Part shown: positions 41,158 through 50,626 of the stretch, in pieces
Position numbering within the stretch: the first letter of the stretch is position 1
How the letters are laid out: every line of letters begins with the position of its first letter
Origin: CAYOZN01 sp964408455
GTDB lineage: Bacteria; Planctomycetota; Phycisphaerae; UBA1845; UTPLA1
Reading direction: 5' to 3'
NCBI GenBank assembly: GCA_964408455.1
Contig: CAYOZN010000015.1
Location: 1-64,000, forward strand
DNA length: 64,000 nt
Made by a program: the position numbers and the translations under genes
Notes under the pieces: generated by a model
The model's database searches: none
The model's input: only the letters and a program-made list of their open reading frames with translations
What the model was told of the DNA's origin: nothing

Positions 41158-42477
41158 TCATCGCCATAGCCTAACGCCGAACAGTCGCTTTGCGAACGCG
41201 AGCAGCAGCACGGCCTGAAGCACGTACGACAACGCCGTCGCCAGCGCGGCCCCGTTGATGCCCATCAGGGGAATCAGCAGCAGGTTGGCCGCCACGTTCG
41301 CCAGGACCGCGATCACCATCAGCCATGTGTGCCATTCCGGCCGGCCGCCCTGAAAGAGAATTCCGCCCATGGGCATGTACCCGGCGTGCAGCACGACGCC
41401 CGCGATCAGGATGCCGAAGACCGGCCAGCTCGGGGCGAATTCCTCGCCGGCGATCCAGATGACGACGGGATAGCACGCAGCAGCCACCACGGCCAGGGCC
41501 AGCATGGCCGGGTGCAGAACGCGGCGCGTTCTTCTGGCCATGGCTTCGATCCGCTCGCGATCGTTTGCCGCAAAGGCCTGACCCAGCAGCGGATTCACGT
41601 TTCGCTGCACGATGTAGGGCAGCTGGAAGAATCCCTCCGCCAGCGTCGCACCCATCGTGTATACGCCGGCGGGACCGTCGCCCAGAAAGTATCCCAACAT
41701 CAACACATCGACACGCGTATTCAAATCGGAGATCAGGCCGCTGAACATGCCGCGCACGCCGAAGCTGAGGTGCTCCTTCAACCACGATGCCAGGTTTCGC
41801 GGCCAACGGAGCGGGTACAGGCGGATGGTGGTGTATGCGGCGAGGCCGATGGTCAGCGCCGCCTCGGCGGTGCTGAAGCTCAGTGCCAGCATGTGTTGCG
41901 GGACATCGAGCCGAATCAGGATCAGGATACCCAGGAGTATCAGCACGAAACGGAGCGCGAAGAATACGGCGTAGGCCCGCATGTTCCGCGCGGCGTTGAC
42001 GACATTCAGAAACACCTTGTTCAGCGAAAAGAAGAATAAACCGGGGATAACGTAGACGATGCCGCCGATCACGCCATCGCTGTAATCGAGCAGGCGCAGA
42101 AGTTCCCGCCCCCACCACGCCGCGATGCAGCCGATCAGCGCCACGACGGCCGTCAGCAACAGCGCCGACGTCATGATCTGCGAGCATTTCTCGCGGTCAT
42201 CCTGGATGTACGAAATGTGCTTGAGAACCGAAGAATGGACGCCGCCGACGGAGAGCTGCGACAGGATGATGTAGATGGCATAGACCTGGTTGAATATGCC
42301 CAGTGCGTTTTTGCCGTATGCGCGCCCGATGACGATATTGAGCACCACGCCCGCGATGCCTGCGACCGCCAGGCCGGCGACATTCCACAGCACATCGCGA
42401 TTGAATCGCTGCCGCAGCGAAAGTGAATCCAGTATGGCCGCCCAGTTCATGCCGCCGATTGCCGCCTCACGTCGCAT
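41158..42477 (-). CDS. Wzx-like oligosaccharide flippase
   Basis: 439 residues (ATG 42477; ATG 42450, starting MNWAAIL, is an alternative) with about 12-14 hydrophobic segments: 'NVAGLAVAGIAGVVLNIVIG', 'ALLLTAVVALIGCIAAWWG', 'MLALAVVAAACYPVVIWIAG', and 'MGINGAALATALSYVLQAVL' near the end. This is the MOP-superfamily polysaccharide-export pattern (Wzx/RfbX). It would translocate the lipid-linked repeat unit. It lies 27 bases upstream of the amidotransferase start on the same strand and is divergent from the Wzm-like gene. Confidence 0.9.
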   Translation of the reverse strand: MRREAAIGGMNWAAILDSLSLRQRFNRDVLWNVAGLAVAGIAGVVLNIVIGRAYGKNALGIFNQVYAIYIILSQLSVGGVHSSVLKHISYIQDDREKCSQIMTSALLLTAVVALIGCIAAWWGRELLRLLDYSDGVIGGIVYVIPGLFFFSLNKVFLNVVNAARNMRAYAVFFALRFVLILLGILILIRLDVPQHMLALSFSTAEAALTIGLAAYTTIRLYPLRWPRNLASWLKEHLSFGVRGMFSGLISDLNTRVDVLMLGYFLGDGPAGVYTMGATLAEGFFQLPYIVQRNVNPLLGQAFAANDRERIEAMARRTRRVLHPAMLALAVVAAACYPVVIWIAGEEFAPSWPVFGILIAGVVLHAGYMPMGGILFQGGRPEWHTWLMVIAVLANVAANLLLIPLMGINGAALATALSYVLQAVLLLAFAKRLFGVRLWR

Positions 42478-42609
42478 GTGCCGGCCTGCCGAGTGGCGAT
42501 AGCCGCGCCGCACGGGCACATCTCACTGCCGGTGATTACGAAACGCCGGCGCGCGATTATCATGCTCGCCAGCCGGCATCCGCCGACCGGCGCCGTTGCA
42601 GAACGTTCA

Positions 42610-43467
42610 ATGACAACCGCAGCACAGCCCATCCTGCCGCCTTCGCCGCCGGGGCCGCTCGACGCCCTGCGTCGGCTGTACGGGCGTCGCGAAACGGTGC
42701 GGTACCTGGTCGCGGGCAATCTTAAGGCCGACCATCGCGACAAGCTCCTGGGCCGATTGTGGAGCCTGCTCGATCCGCTGCTGTTCATGCTGGTGTACCT
42801 GGTGGTCTTCGGTTTTCTCTTCGATCAGGCCCGGGCCGGCACCCACGGGACAATTGAGTTCATTATCTACCTGCTGCCCGGCGTGCTTGCCTGGCGCTTT
42901 CTTGATGGCACCATCAACGCGGCCACGGGTTGCATCCGGTCCAATCGCGGCCTGGTCCACGAGATCAACTTTCCCAAGTCGGTCTTCCCATTGTCGCTGT
43001 GCCTGGCAAGGCTGTCGGACTTTATCTGGGGCATCGGCGTCATGCTGGCGCTGGTTGCCATCCTGAGTTTTCGGCACATCACGGTGTACCTGGCCTGGCT
43101 GCCGCTGATCGTACTCGTGCAGTGTGCGTTTGTACTCGGGCTCGCCTTTGTCGTCGCGTGGTTGGGGGCCTTTTTTGCCGATACCGCCAACATTGTCTCG
43201 GTTGTTCTGCGCATGTGGTTTTATGCCTCGCCAGTGTTCTACCGCATTTCCAAGGCCGAGGGCGGAATCGTCCCGCACGAGTACCTGCCGTATTACATGC
43301 TCAATCCGATCGCATGTTTTTTCGAGTGCTATCGCGACTGCACCCTGCGCATGCAGGCCCCCGACGCCACGTATCTCGGCTATGCCGCCGGCGTATCAGC
43401 GCTGGTGCTCGTGCTCGGCTTCAGCATGTTCAGCCGCGGCGAGGGCCAGTTTGCCAAGTACATCTGA
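42610..43467 (+). CDS. Polysaccharide ABC exporter permease (Wzm-like)
   Basis: 285-residue ABC-2 permease. The N-terminal amphipathic part 'YLVAGNLKADHRDKLLGRLW' followed by 'SLLDPLLFMLVYLVVFGFLF' is diagnostic of Wzm/TagG/KpsM-type exporters. Six membrane segments, with 'RSNRGLVHEINFPKSVFPLS' as the gate-helix region and 'LRMWFYASPVFYRIS' later. It pairs logically with the ATPase at 36910-38388. Start at ATG 42610; an in-frame ATG lies at 42562. Confidence 0.92.
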   Translation: MTTAAQPILPPSPPGPLDALRRLYGRRETVRYLVAGNLKADHRDKLLGRLWSLLDPLLFMLVYLVVFGFLFDQARAGTHGTIEFIIYLLPGVLAWRFLDGTINAATGCIRSNRGLVHEINFPKSVFPLSLCLARLSDFIWGIGVMLALVAILSFRHITVYLAWLPLIVLVQCAFVLGLAFVVAWLGAFFADTANIVSVVLRMWFYASPVFYRISKAEGGIVPHEYLPYYMLNPIACFFECYRDCTLRMQAPDATYLGYAAGVSALVLVLGFSMFSRGEGQFAKYI

Positions 43468-43488
43468 TCGCGCGACGCTTCACGACCG

Positions 43489-44739
43489 ATGACGTCCTCC
43501 CATTCCAGCCCCGAACAGCCGCAACCGGTTTCGCTGGCCGCCGTATTGTGGAACTTTCCGCTCGTCGGGCGGACGCGCATGCTGACCAGCGCCTGGCGCG
43601 ACGCCGGTCTCGATGCCCGGTTCATTGAACCCTGCCACTCCCATCGGAGCCGCCTCGCATCCCTGCTCGGGCGCGCGCAAGCCGCGCCGCCGTATGTTTG
43701 TCGCCCCCGGCCGACGCGATACCCGGTTCGGTGGTGGCCACGCATGTCGCCTGCAAGGCTGCGCCGGATGCTGATCGATGCCGGGCATGGCCTGCGCCGG
43801 ATGCTCGATCGGCAAATCGACTGGTCCAGTTCCGCCGCCATCGTCATTTCGCCGGCATGGGCTGACTGGCTTGAGGCCCTGCCGTTTCGCACCATCCTAT
43901 ACGACTGCATCGACGATCTGTCCGTCCACGCGCCACGTGCCGACACGTTTAAACTTTTCCGGGCATGGGAGAGCCGACTGCTCGATCGTTGCCACGCCGT
44001 CGTCAGCACGGCCGAATCCCTTCGCGACGACATTGCAGGCAGGCGGGCGAGCCTGCGAAACTGCATCATCCGCAACGGCGTCGATGCCGCCGGCTTCCGA
44101 CGCGACGCGGCAATGGCGTCACGGCCCGCCGATCTCCCGGCAGACGGGCGGCCGATCATCGGCTTCGTCGGCGCGTTGTACGAGTGGATCGACTGGCCGC
44201 TGCTGAATGCGGCCGCGGATGCGCTGCCGGATGCGCACTTCGTTTTCGTCGGGCCGAACAATCAGCCGGCCGAGATCGATCGCCTCGCACGCCACGCAAA
44301 CGTCTACCTGTTGGGTCAAAAGCCCTACGACTTGGTGTCCGCCTACGTCGCGGCGTTCGATGTCTGCTGGGTCCCCTTTGCGGCCGGTCGCATCACGCGT
44401 GCAGCCAACCCGGTGAAGATCTACGAGTATCTCGCCCTGGGTAAACCCGTCGTTACCACGGCGATTGCCGATCCGCGAAGTTTCGACGGGCTCATCGAGG
44501 TCGGCGCGGAACCGGAATCCGTCGTACAATCCCTGCGGCGGGCGGTTGGCGAGCGCATCCGCGGCGCGAGTGCGGGGATGCCTGCCGAAGCACCGTCGGC
44601 CGAGTCACAGCGGCGGATGGCCTTTGCAGATGCAAATTCCTGGTCCGTCCGGGCGGCCGAGTACATGGCATTCCTGCGCAGCCTGAATTCGCCGGCGCAG
44701 GGTCCGGATAGCAATCGCCCCGCCGCACGAATCCTGTAG
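43489..44739 (+). CDS. Glycosyltransferase family 4-like
   Basis: 416-residue GT-B glycosyltransferase. 'VLWNFPLVGRTRMLTSAW' at the N-terminus; 'ILYDCIDDLSVHAPRADTFK' and 'RCHAVVSTAESLRDDIA' in the acceptor domain; 'IIGFVGALYEWIDWPLLNAA', 'YLLGQKPYDLVSAYVAAFDV', and the donor-binding 'ANPVKIYEYLALGKPVVTT' with its Glu in the C-terminal domain. It resembles TuaH/PelF-group enzymes. It lies 21 bases after the Wzm-like gene and 8 bases before ubiA, so it belongs to a plus-strand operon. Confidence 0.88.
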   Translation: MTSSHSSPEQPQPVSLAAVLWNFPLVGRTRMLTSAWRDAGLDARFIEPCHSHRSRLASLLGRAQAAPPYVCRPRPTRYPVRWWPRMSPARLRRMLIDAGHGLRRMLDRQIDWSSSAAIVISPAWADWLEALPFRTILYDCIDDLSVHAPRADTFKLFRAWESRLLDRCHAVVSTAESLRDDIAGRRASLRNCIIRNGVDAAGFRRDAAMASRPADLPADGRPIIGFVGALYEWIDWPLLNAAADALPDAHFVFVGPNNQPAEIDRLARHANVYLLGQKPYDLVSAYVAAFDVCWVPFAAGRITRAANPVKIYEYLALGKPVVTTAIADPRSFDGLIEVGAEPESVVQSLRRAVGERIRGASAGMPAEAPSAESQRRMAFADANSWSVRAAEYMAFLRSLNSPAQGPDSNRPAARIL

Positions 44740-44747
44740 ATCAGCCA

Positions 44748-45704
44748 ATGAGCCCCACGGTTCCTACAGATCAGCCGTCCATGTCCCGGCCGACTGGCCT
44801 GCCGGCCCTCGTTCAGGCTGCTGGAACGTGGGCCGAGATGATCAAGCTCGCGCATTCCGTTTTCGCCCTGCCGTTCGCCGTCGCCGCCACGTTCTATGCC
44901 GCCGCGAATCAACCGGGCGGCCTGCCGACGCCGGTACAGCTCGCGCTGATCGTCGTCTGCATGGTGGCCGCCCGCAGCTTCGCCATGACATTCAATCGCC
45001 TGGCCGACGCCGCCATCGACGCTCGGAATCCGCGAACCAGCAATCGTCCGCTGGTCACCGGAGCGATCACGTCGCCGCAGGCGTGGGCGTTTCTGATCGC
45101 TGCTGCACTTTTCTTCGTTCTCGGATGCGGGGGCTTCCTCGTCTTCAACGAAAATCCGTGGCCGCTGTATCTGTCGATCCCCACGCTCGCCGCGCTGGCG
45201 GCATACTCCTACGCCAAGCGTCTCACGCGGCTTTCGCATTTCATCCTCGGCGCTGTGATTGCTTTCGCGCCCAGTGCCGCGTGGATCGCCATCCATCCGG
45301 CCAGCTTTGGCGCGGTCCCGCTGCTGTTCACCGGAACGGTTCTATTCTGGATTGCGGGTTTCGACATCATTTACGCATGCCAGGACGTTGACATCGACCG
45401 CCGCGACGGGCTCTTCTCGGTGCCGGCCGCGCTCGGTGTGGGAACGGCGCTCTGGGTTTCCCGCGCTTGCCACGTCATCACCGTGGCGCTGCTGATTGCG
45501 CTGGGCGCTGCCTGCCGGGTGGGTTGGATTTACTGGACCGGCTGTATGCTGACGGCCGTGCTGCTGGCGGCCGAGCAGTCGGTCGTTCGGCGGGATGATC
45601 TGTCCCGAGTCAACCTGGCGTTCTTCACGTTCAACGGGTTTATCAGCATCCTGATGGGGGCCGCCGCCGTCGCCGATCTGCTCATATTGGGACATCGCCC
45701 ATAA
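44748..45704 (+). CDS. UbiA-family prenyltransferase
   Basis: 318-residue membrane prenyltransferase. The first Asp motif is 'FNRLADAAIDARNPRTSNRP' (NxxxDxxxD), the second 'IIYACQDVDIDRRDGLFSVP' (DxxxD type), with eight to nine hydrophobic helices. It is close to the putative 4-hydroxybenzoate polyprenyltransferase MqnP/UbiA group that attaches polyprenyl chains to aromatic acids in menaquinone (futalosine) or ubiquinone routes. No other quinone genes are near. It follows the GT4 gene by 8 bases; its presence at the end of a glycan operon could be chance, or it may supply a prenylated carrier. Confidence 0.88.
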   Translation: MSPTVPTDQPSMSRPTGLPALVQAAGTWAEMIKLAHSVFALPFAVAATFYAAANQPGGLPTPVQLALIVVCMVAARSFAMTFNRLADAAIDARNPRTSNRPLVTGAITSPQAWAFLIAAALFFVLGCGGFLVFNENPWPLYLSIPTLAALAAYSYAKRLTRLSHFILGAVIAFAPSAAWIAIHPASFGAVPLLFTGTVLFWIAGFDIIYACQDVDIDRRDGLFSVPAALGVGTALWVSRACHVITVALLIALGAACRVGWIYWTGCMLTAVLLAAEQSVVRRDDLSRVNLAFFTFNGFISILMGAAAVADLLILGHRP

Positions 45705-45854
45705 TCCGAGCCGGTTTCACTTTCAGTCCGCTTCCCTTCAGACCATCGCGCGCGAGAAAAAGGCACGGCCCTGCCATTTTTGCCGCTGCCGCAGGGTATT
45801 TTCCGCCGCTCGCCGGCGGCCCGGCGAGCGCCACATCCGCCCTTCCGGGGCACA

Positions 45855-45883
45855 TTGAAAGCCGGCAAGATCGGCGGTATAGT
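45855..45883 (+). promoter_or_regulatory. Sigma-70-like promoter, possibly giving a leaderless mRNA
   Basis: TTGAAA (45855-45860), 17 bases, TATAGT (45878-45883). The expected start site is around 45890, only about two bases before the ATG at 45892. Confidence 0.5.
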
Positions 45884-45891
45884 CCTCCACC

Positions 45892-46281
45892 ATGCCCTGT
45901 CCATTCAGGTTGATCATTTCGGGACTATTGCCCGCGGCCGCCGCGTTGTCGCTGGTCGTCGGGCCGAGCCCATCGGCCGTCTCGGCCGAATACCGGCACC
46001 GCGCGCAGGATCAGGGCATCGCGCACTCCCAGCCGGTCGACGCTGGTTCAACTCCGTCCAGCCCTTCGGACGAGGCGCAGGAGTTCGACATCTTCGTCGC
46101 GCCGGCGGCGGCCAAGCCTGCCGAAACCAAGCCGACTGTAGAGACGGCCTGCAACGCAAGTTACGACTGCGCATGTGAAACACGACCGATCATCGCGCGC
46201 ATCGCCGACAGGATGCCGGCCCGGCCGGCCACTTCCCTCCATCGCCCGGCCTATCTGGCCACCGCTCCGCCGCGCTGCTGA
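45892..46281 (+). CDS. Small secreted protein, unknown function
   Basis: 129 residues. Signal peptide 'LIISGLLPAAAALSLVVG' with likely cleavage after AVSA. The mature region is Pro/Ala/Ser-rich with 'EFDIFVAPAAAKPAE' and a short Cys stretch 'ACNASYDCACETR'; it ends in 'TAPPRC'. No family recognised. It lies between ubiA and secDF on the same strand with its own promoter-like sequence. The long open frame on the opposite strand here belongs to antisense codon bias of secDF. Confidence 0.5.
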   Translation: MPCPFRLIISGLLPAAAALSLVVGPSPSAVSAEYRHRAQDQGIAHSQPVDAGSTPSSPSDEAQEFDIFVAPAAAKPAETKPTVETACNASYDCACETRPIIARIADRMPARPATSLHRPAYLATAPPRC

Positions 46282-46431
46282 TTTCCCATCGACTTTGCCG
46301 CCGGACGAACGACTCACGCGCAACAGGATGCATGCTCTTTGTCCGGCGCCCTGCCGCATCGCGGCAATGCCACTTGTACGACACCGATTTTGATTGAAGG
46401 CGCCCGCCCCCTTTTCCAAGGAACGACTCCC

Positions 46432-49400
46432 ATGCAAGAACGCGATCTCTGGTGGAAAATCGTCATCATCGCCGTGCTGTCGGCCATGGCCTTTGCGGCC
46501 GTGTATCCGCTCGAATCCAAGATCAAGCTCGGCATCGACCTGGCCGGCGGATACTCGCTTCTGTATGAAATCGACGACACCGGGTTGGAAGGCGAGGACC
46601 GCGAAAACCTGTCGCAGAACATCATGACGGTGCTCCAGCGACGCGTCGATCCCAAGGGCGTCTTCAACCTGGTCTGGCGGCCTGTCGGCCACAACCGGCT
46701 GGAAATACAGATGCCCACTCCCAGCCAGGAGGTGAAGGCCGCACGCCAGGAATTCGAACATGCCCAGGAAAAGCTGCGGGCGACCGTTATTCGCCGCAGC
46801 AACATCCTCGCGGCGCTGCTCAAACCGCAGGAGGCCAGGGCCGCCGAATTCGTGAAGCTGGCCGGGTCTGATCCCAGCCGCATTCCCCTGCTCGAGCAGG
46901 CCGCCGCGGCCTATGCCGAACTCGACGCGGCTCGCTCCGCCTACGAGAAGCGCCGCAGTGAAATCGCGGACGCCGCCCTGACGCAGGAGCAGATCATGGC
47001 GGCGCTGGAGCTGCCGGCCGACGCACGCCAGGGCGCCCTCGACGCCCTGGTTGGCCCGATACCCGCCCGAAAGGATCTGCTTGACCGGGCGGCCGAGGCC
47101 TACGACGCATGGAAGGCAGCCGATGCCGCTGCGGCCTCGGCCGATCCGGCGGCCAGCCAACCGGAAGCAAGCTCGCCCGCATTTCGCAAGGCAGAGCTCG
47201 AACTCGCCGTGCGCCGCGTCGTGGAGGCGAACATCGATCCGGCCGGCGAATTGGGCGGCGTGTCGGTCGACACGGTCGTCGCCCTCGAGGACAAGTTTGA
47301 CGATGCCGTCGCCCGGGTTCTCGCCACCAACGTCGACCTGCGGCGGCTCCAGGTATATCTCGACATGGAGCGCGGCGATCCCGCCCGCGAGAAGGGCATC
47401 GAGGAAATCAAGAAGGAAAACCCCGGCGTCTCCGATCTGATCAACAGCCTGGTAGATGCCAACACGGTGCTGGACAAGCGCCGCCGCGGCAGCGAAGGCC
47501 GGCTGGAGGACCCGGCCGATCTTCAGCGCCTTCTTCGCGGCGCTGGCGTGCTTGAATTCCGGATCCTGCCGCTCAACAGCAACGACGCATCCTTCGATGA
47601 ACAGCGCAGCAATCTCGCCAAGTTCGGTCCGCTGCCGCGTCCGAATGAGGATCGGTACCAGTGGTTTGAGATCGAGGATCCGGCAGACTTCCTCAATACG
47701 AAACTTGAGGCGCTTGCGACCGACTTCGATACGCGCAAGCAGGGCATGCGCTATGTCGTCGATCGCTTCGGCGATCGGTATTTCGTCCTCGCCCACATCG
47801 GCGAAGGCTACTCGATGACGCATGCCCGCAAGGGGCAGCGCGACTGGTCGCTCAAGAGCTCCTATCTCACGCGCGACGAGAACGGGCGGCCGGCCATCGG
47901 CTTCACAATCGATCAGATGGGCGGCATGAAGTTCGGCGCCCTCACCGGCAAGCACGTGCAGGAGCCGCTGGCCATTTTCCTCGACGACAAGGCCATCTCG
48001 GCGGCCAACATCAACTCGCGCATCACGACGCAGGGCATCATTCAGGGCAACTTCACCGTGCAGGAAGTGCAGGACATGGTGAAGAAGCTCAACGCCGGCA
48101 GCCTGCCGCAGAAGCTCAAGGACCCGCCGATCAGCATTCGAGCCATCGGTCCGTCGCTCGGCAAGGCCAACATCGACGCCGGCAAGCGCTCGGCCCTCTG
48201 GGGCGCCGTGGCGGTGGTGACCTTCATGCTGGTCATCTACCGCTACGCGGGCTTCGTGGCCCTGATCGCCATGGTCATCAACATGCTGTTCACGCTGGCG
48301 ATGATGGCGGCGCTGGGGGCCACGCTGACGCTGCCCGGCCTGGCCGGTCTCGTGCTGGCCATGGCCATGGCCGTCGATGCCAACGTGCTTATCAACGAGC
48401 GCATCCGCGAAGAACTGGAGCGCGGCACGGCCCTGCGCATGGCGATCCGCCTGGGCTACGAGCGGGCCTTCTCGGCGATTCTCGATTCAAACCTGACGAC
48501 CATTCTCACGTCGATCATTCTCTACTTCGTCGGCAGCGAAGCGGTCAAAGGATTCGGCTTCACCCTGGGCGTGGGCGTGTTCATTAACATCTTCACCGCC
48601 TACTTCATCACCCGCATTTTCTTCGAATACATGGGCATGATCAGCATTCCGCGCGAAGTCAATCGCTATCCGATCATCGCGGCGGCGGCGATTGCCGGCA
48701 CGGGCGCGGTGATGTACGGGCTTGGCTACGCCTTCAATGATCCGGCGGAGCTCGCCACATCGTCGCTGGTCGGATTTGGCCGTGCGCTGTTGGAGTCCGG
48801 CGCGGCCGTCCTGGTGGTGCTGTTGATGATGTTCCTTCTGAGAAAGCTGCACGCCAATCGCAAGTCGATTCCGATGACGAAGCTCATCGGCGTGCCGACG
48901 ATCGACTGGATCGGCAAGCGCAAGGTCTATTTCGCCGTCTCCGGCGCGGTGGCGCTGGCGGGACTGGCGGCCTTCTTCACCCTCGAACGGGACGATATCT
49001 ACGATATCGAATTCCTCGGCGGTGTTTCGGCACAGATTGACTTGAACGCGCAGGGGGAAATCGCGGAGATGCCGCGCGACGACCAGCGGCAGACGGCCAT
49101 CCTCGAGCGGCTCGACGAGGCGGGCGATCGCATCGCCAAGTATGGCGATGCCATCAGTGAGGCATCCTTCACCCGGCAGGATGGCGTCTATCGCATCGAG
49201 TCGGAACAGGTTCGCGCCGCCACGCTGGAACCATTCCTGCGGGCGGTTCTCGGCGACCAGCTCAGCCCGACGCGCGCCTTCGATTACGAGGATCCGAAGG
49301 CCAAAACCATCCTGCTCTATCCCGCCGAGGGCAGGACCATCGATCTCGACAGGTTGAAGACCGATCTCGTCGCCCGGTTCCGTTCGGCCGCCGAGTCCAT

Positions 49401-50580
49401 CCGTAATGCCCAGGTGCAGTCGAACACGGCGTTCGAGGATCAGTCCCGCAAGGGCCGCTCGTACACCGTCGTCACGCGCGAGGCGTCGAAGGACATCGTC
49501 GTCCTTGCCCTTCTGGAAACGCTGGAGAACGAACTGGACATGAAGCCGCGGCTCAGCTTCAACCTGCAAACCAATGCCGAGCTGGGCGGCGTGCCCTACT
49601 TCCCGATTCGGGATGTCAATCCGCGGTCGCTGGGCGTCCCGATGTCCGACACCGAGGCCGCGGCCATCGACCTTCAGGGCTGGCAGGGCGGCGTGGCGAT
49701 GGTGCTCGAGGAAATCGATCCTCCTCAGCAGTTGGAAGAACTCCAGAGCCGCCTGAGGGCCATGCGCCTTCAGCCCGGCTTCGAAAAGTACGGCTGGCGC
49801 GAGTCAAATGTCTTTTCGTTGGCATCGGACGAACGGGGCCGCACGACCAAGGCCATGGTCGTCACCACCGACGAGAACTACCCGATCGAAAGCGAGCAGG
49901 GCGGACTCTCGCCGATGTGGCAGTCCAGCGTGGCAGAGCCCGAAGTGGAGCTGTTGCGCGCCGCTCTCACGCGGCAGCAGTCGCTGGCCCAGATCACGCA
50001 GTTCGACACGCAGGTGTCCGAAGAGTCTCAGGTGCAGGCCTATCTTGCGCTCGTGCTGAGCTGGATCATGATCATCGTGTTCGTCTGGTTCCGCTTCGGA
50101 AACGTGCGTTGGGGACTGGCGGCCGTGGTCGCGCTGATTCACGACATCGTCATCGCCATGGGCTTTGTGGCGGCCACGTACTACATCTCCAGGTACACGC
50201 CGTTCCTCGGTGACATCCTGCTCATCGACAAGACGTTCCGCATCGATCTCGCCATGATCGCCGCCATCCTCACCGTCGTGGGTTACTCGGTAAACGACAA
50301 GATCGTCATCTTCGATCGTATCCGTGAAAATCGCGGGCGACTGACCGACATCTCGCCCCAGATCGTCAACGATTCGATCAGCCAGACGCTCTCACGCACC
50401 CTCTTGACCGGCTTGACCACTATTGTGACCATTCTTATCATGTACACGATTGGCGGGGACGGAATTCATGGCTTCAACTTCGTGCTGTTGATCGGCATTG
50501 TGATGGGTACCTACAGCTCCTTCGGAATCGCCAGTCAGTTGCTCGTGCGCCGCAGCCAGATTGCCCTGGCAAAGGCCTGA
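46432..50580 (+). CDS. secDF: Fused protein translocase subunit SecDF with large periplasmic insertion
   Basis: 1382-residue fusion of SecD and SecF, which uses proton-motive force to aid Sec-dependent export. The SecD half begins 'MQERDLWWKIVIIAVLSAMA' (TM1) and 'KIKLGIDLAGGYSLLYEID'. An added helical, Ala/Glu-rich region at about 100-360 ('QEFEHAQEKLRATVIRRSNI') is followed by the P1 head ('GGMKFGALTGKHVQEPLAIF') and TMs 2-6 ('AMAVDANVLINERIREELER'). The SecF half starts near 845 ('IDWIGKRKVYFAVSGAVAL') and ends with 'GYSVNDKIVIFDRIRENRG'. It is ~440 residues longer than E. coli SecD plus SecF. AAGGAA precedes ATG 46432. Confidence 0.96.
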   Translation: MQERDLWWKIVIIAVLSAMAFAAVYPLESKIKLGIDLAGGYSLLYEIDDTGLEGEDRENLSQNIMTVLQRRVDPKGVFNLVWRPVGHNRLEIQMPTPSQEVKAARQEFEHAQEKLRATVIRRSNILAALLKPQEARAAEFVKLAGSDPSRIPLLEQAAAAYAELDAARSAYEKRRSEIADAALTQEQIMAALELPADARQGALDALVGPIPARKDLLDRAAEAYDAWKAADAAAASADPAASQPEASSPAFRKAELELAVRRVVEANIDPAGELGGVSVDTVVALEDKFDDAVARVLATNVDLRRLQVYLDMERGDPAREKGIEEIKKENPGVSDLINSLVDANTVLDKRRRGSEGRLEDPADLQRLLRGAGVLEFRILPLNSNDASFDEQRSNLAKFGPLPRPNEDRYQWFEIEDPADFLNTKLEALATDFDTRKQGMRYVVDRFGDRYFVLAHIGEGYSMTHARKGQRDWSLKSSYLTRDENGRPAIGFTIDQMGGMKFGALTGKHVQEPLAIFLDDKAISAANINSRITTQGIIQGNFTVQEVQDMVKKLNAGSLPQKLKDPPISIRAIGPSLGKANIDAGKRSALWGAVAVVTFMLVIYRYAGFVALIAMVINMLFTLAMMAALGATLTLPGLAGLVLAMAMAVDANVLINERIREELERGTALRMAIRLGYERAFSAILDSNLTTILTSIILYFVGSEAVKGFGFTLGVGVFINIFTAYFITRIFFEYMGMISIPREVNRYPIIAAAAIAGTGAVMYGLGYAFNDPAELATSSLVGFGRALLESGAAVLVVLLMMFLLRKLHANRKSIPMTKLIGVPTIDWIGKRKVYFAVSGAVALAGLAAFFTLERDDIYDIEFLGGVSAQIDLNAQGEIAEMPRDDQRQTAILERLDEAGDRIAKYGDAISEASFTRQDGVYRIESEQVRAATLEPFLRAVLGDQLSPTRAFDYEDPKAKTILLYPAEGRTIDLDRLKTDLVARFRSAAESIRNAQVQSNTAFEDQSRKGRSYTVVTREASKDIVVLALLETLENELDMKPRLSFNLQTNAELGGVPYFPIRDVNPRSLGVPMSDTEAAAIDLQGWQGGVAMVLEEIDPPQQLEELQSRLRAMRLQPGFEKYGWRESNVFSLASDERGRTTKAMVVTTDENYPIESEQGGLSPMWQSSVAEPEVELLRAALTRQQSLAQITQFDTQVSEESQVQAYLALVLSWIMIIVFVWFRFGNVRWGLAAVVALIHDIVIAMGFVAATYYISRYTPFLGDILLIDKTFRIDLAMIAAILTVVGYSVNDKIVIFDRIRENRGRLTDISPQIVNDSISQTLSRTLLTGLTTIVTILIMYTIGGDGIHGFNFVLLIGIVMGTYSSFGIASQLLVRRSQIALAKA

Positions 50581-50626
50581 GCAACGATCCCGGCGCTGCT
50601 GTAGACATTGGTCAAGGAGGACCACC

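Noticed and set aside
46048..47955. 635-codon open frame antisense to secDF and the small secreted gene
   Set aside because: Same codon-bias shadow effect; secDF motifs on the plus strand are definitive.
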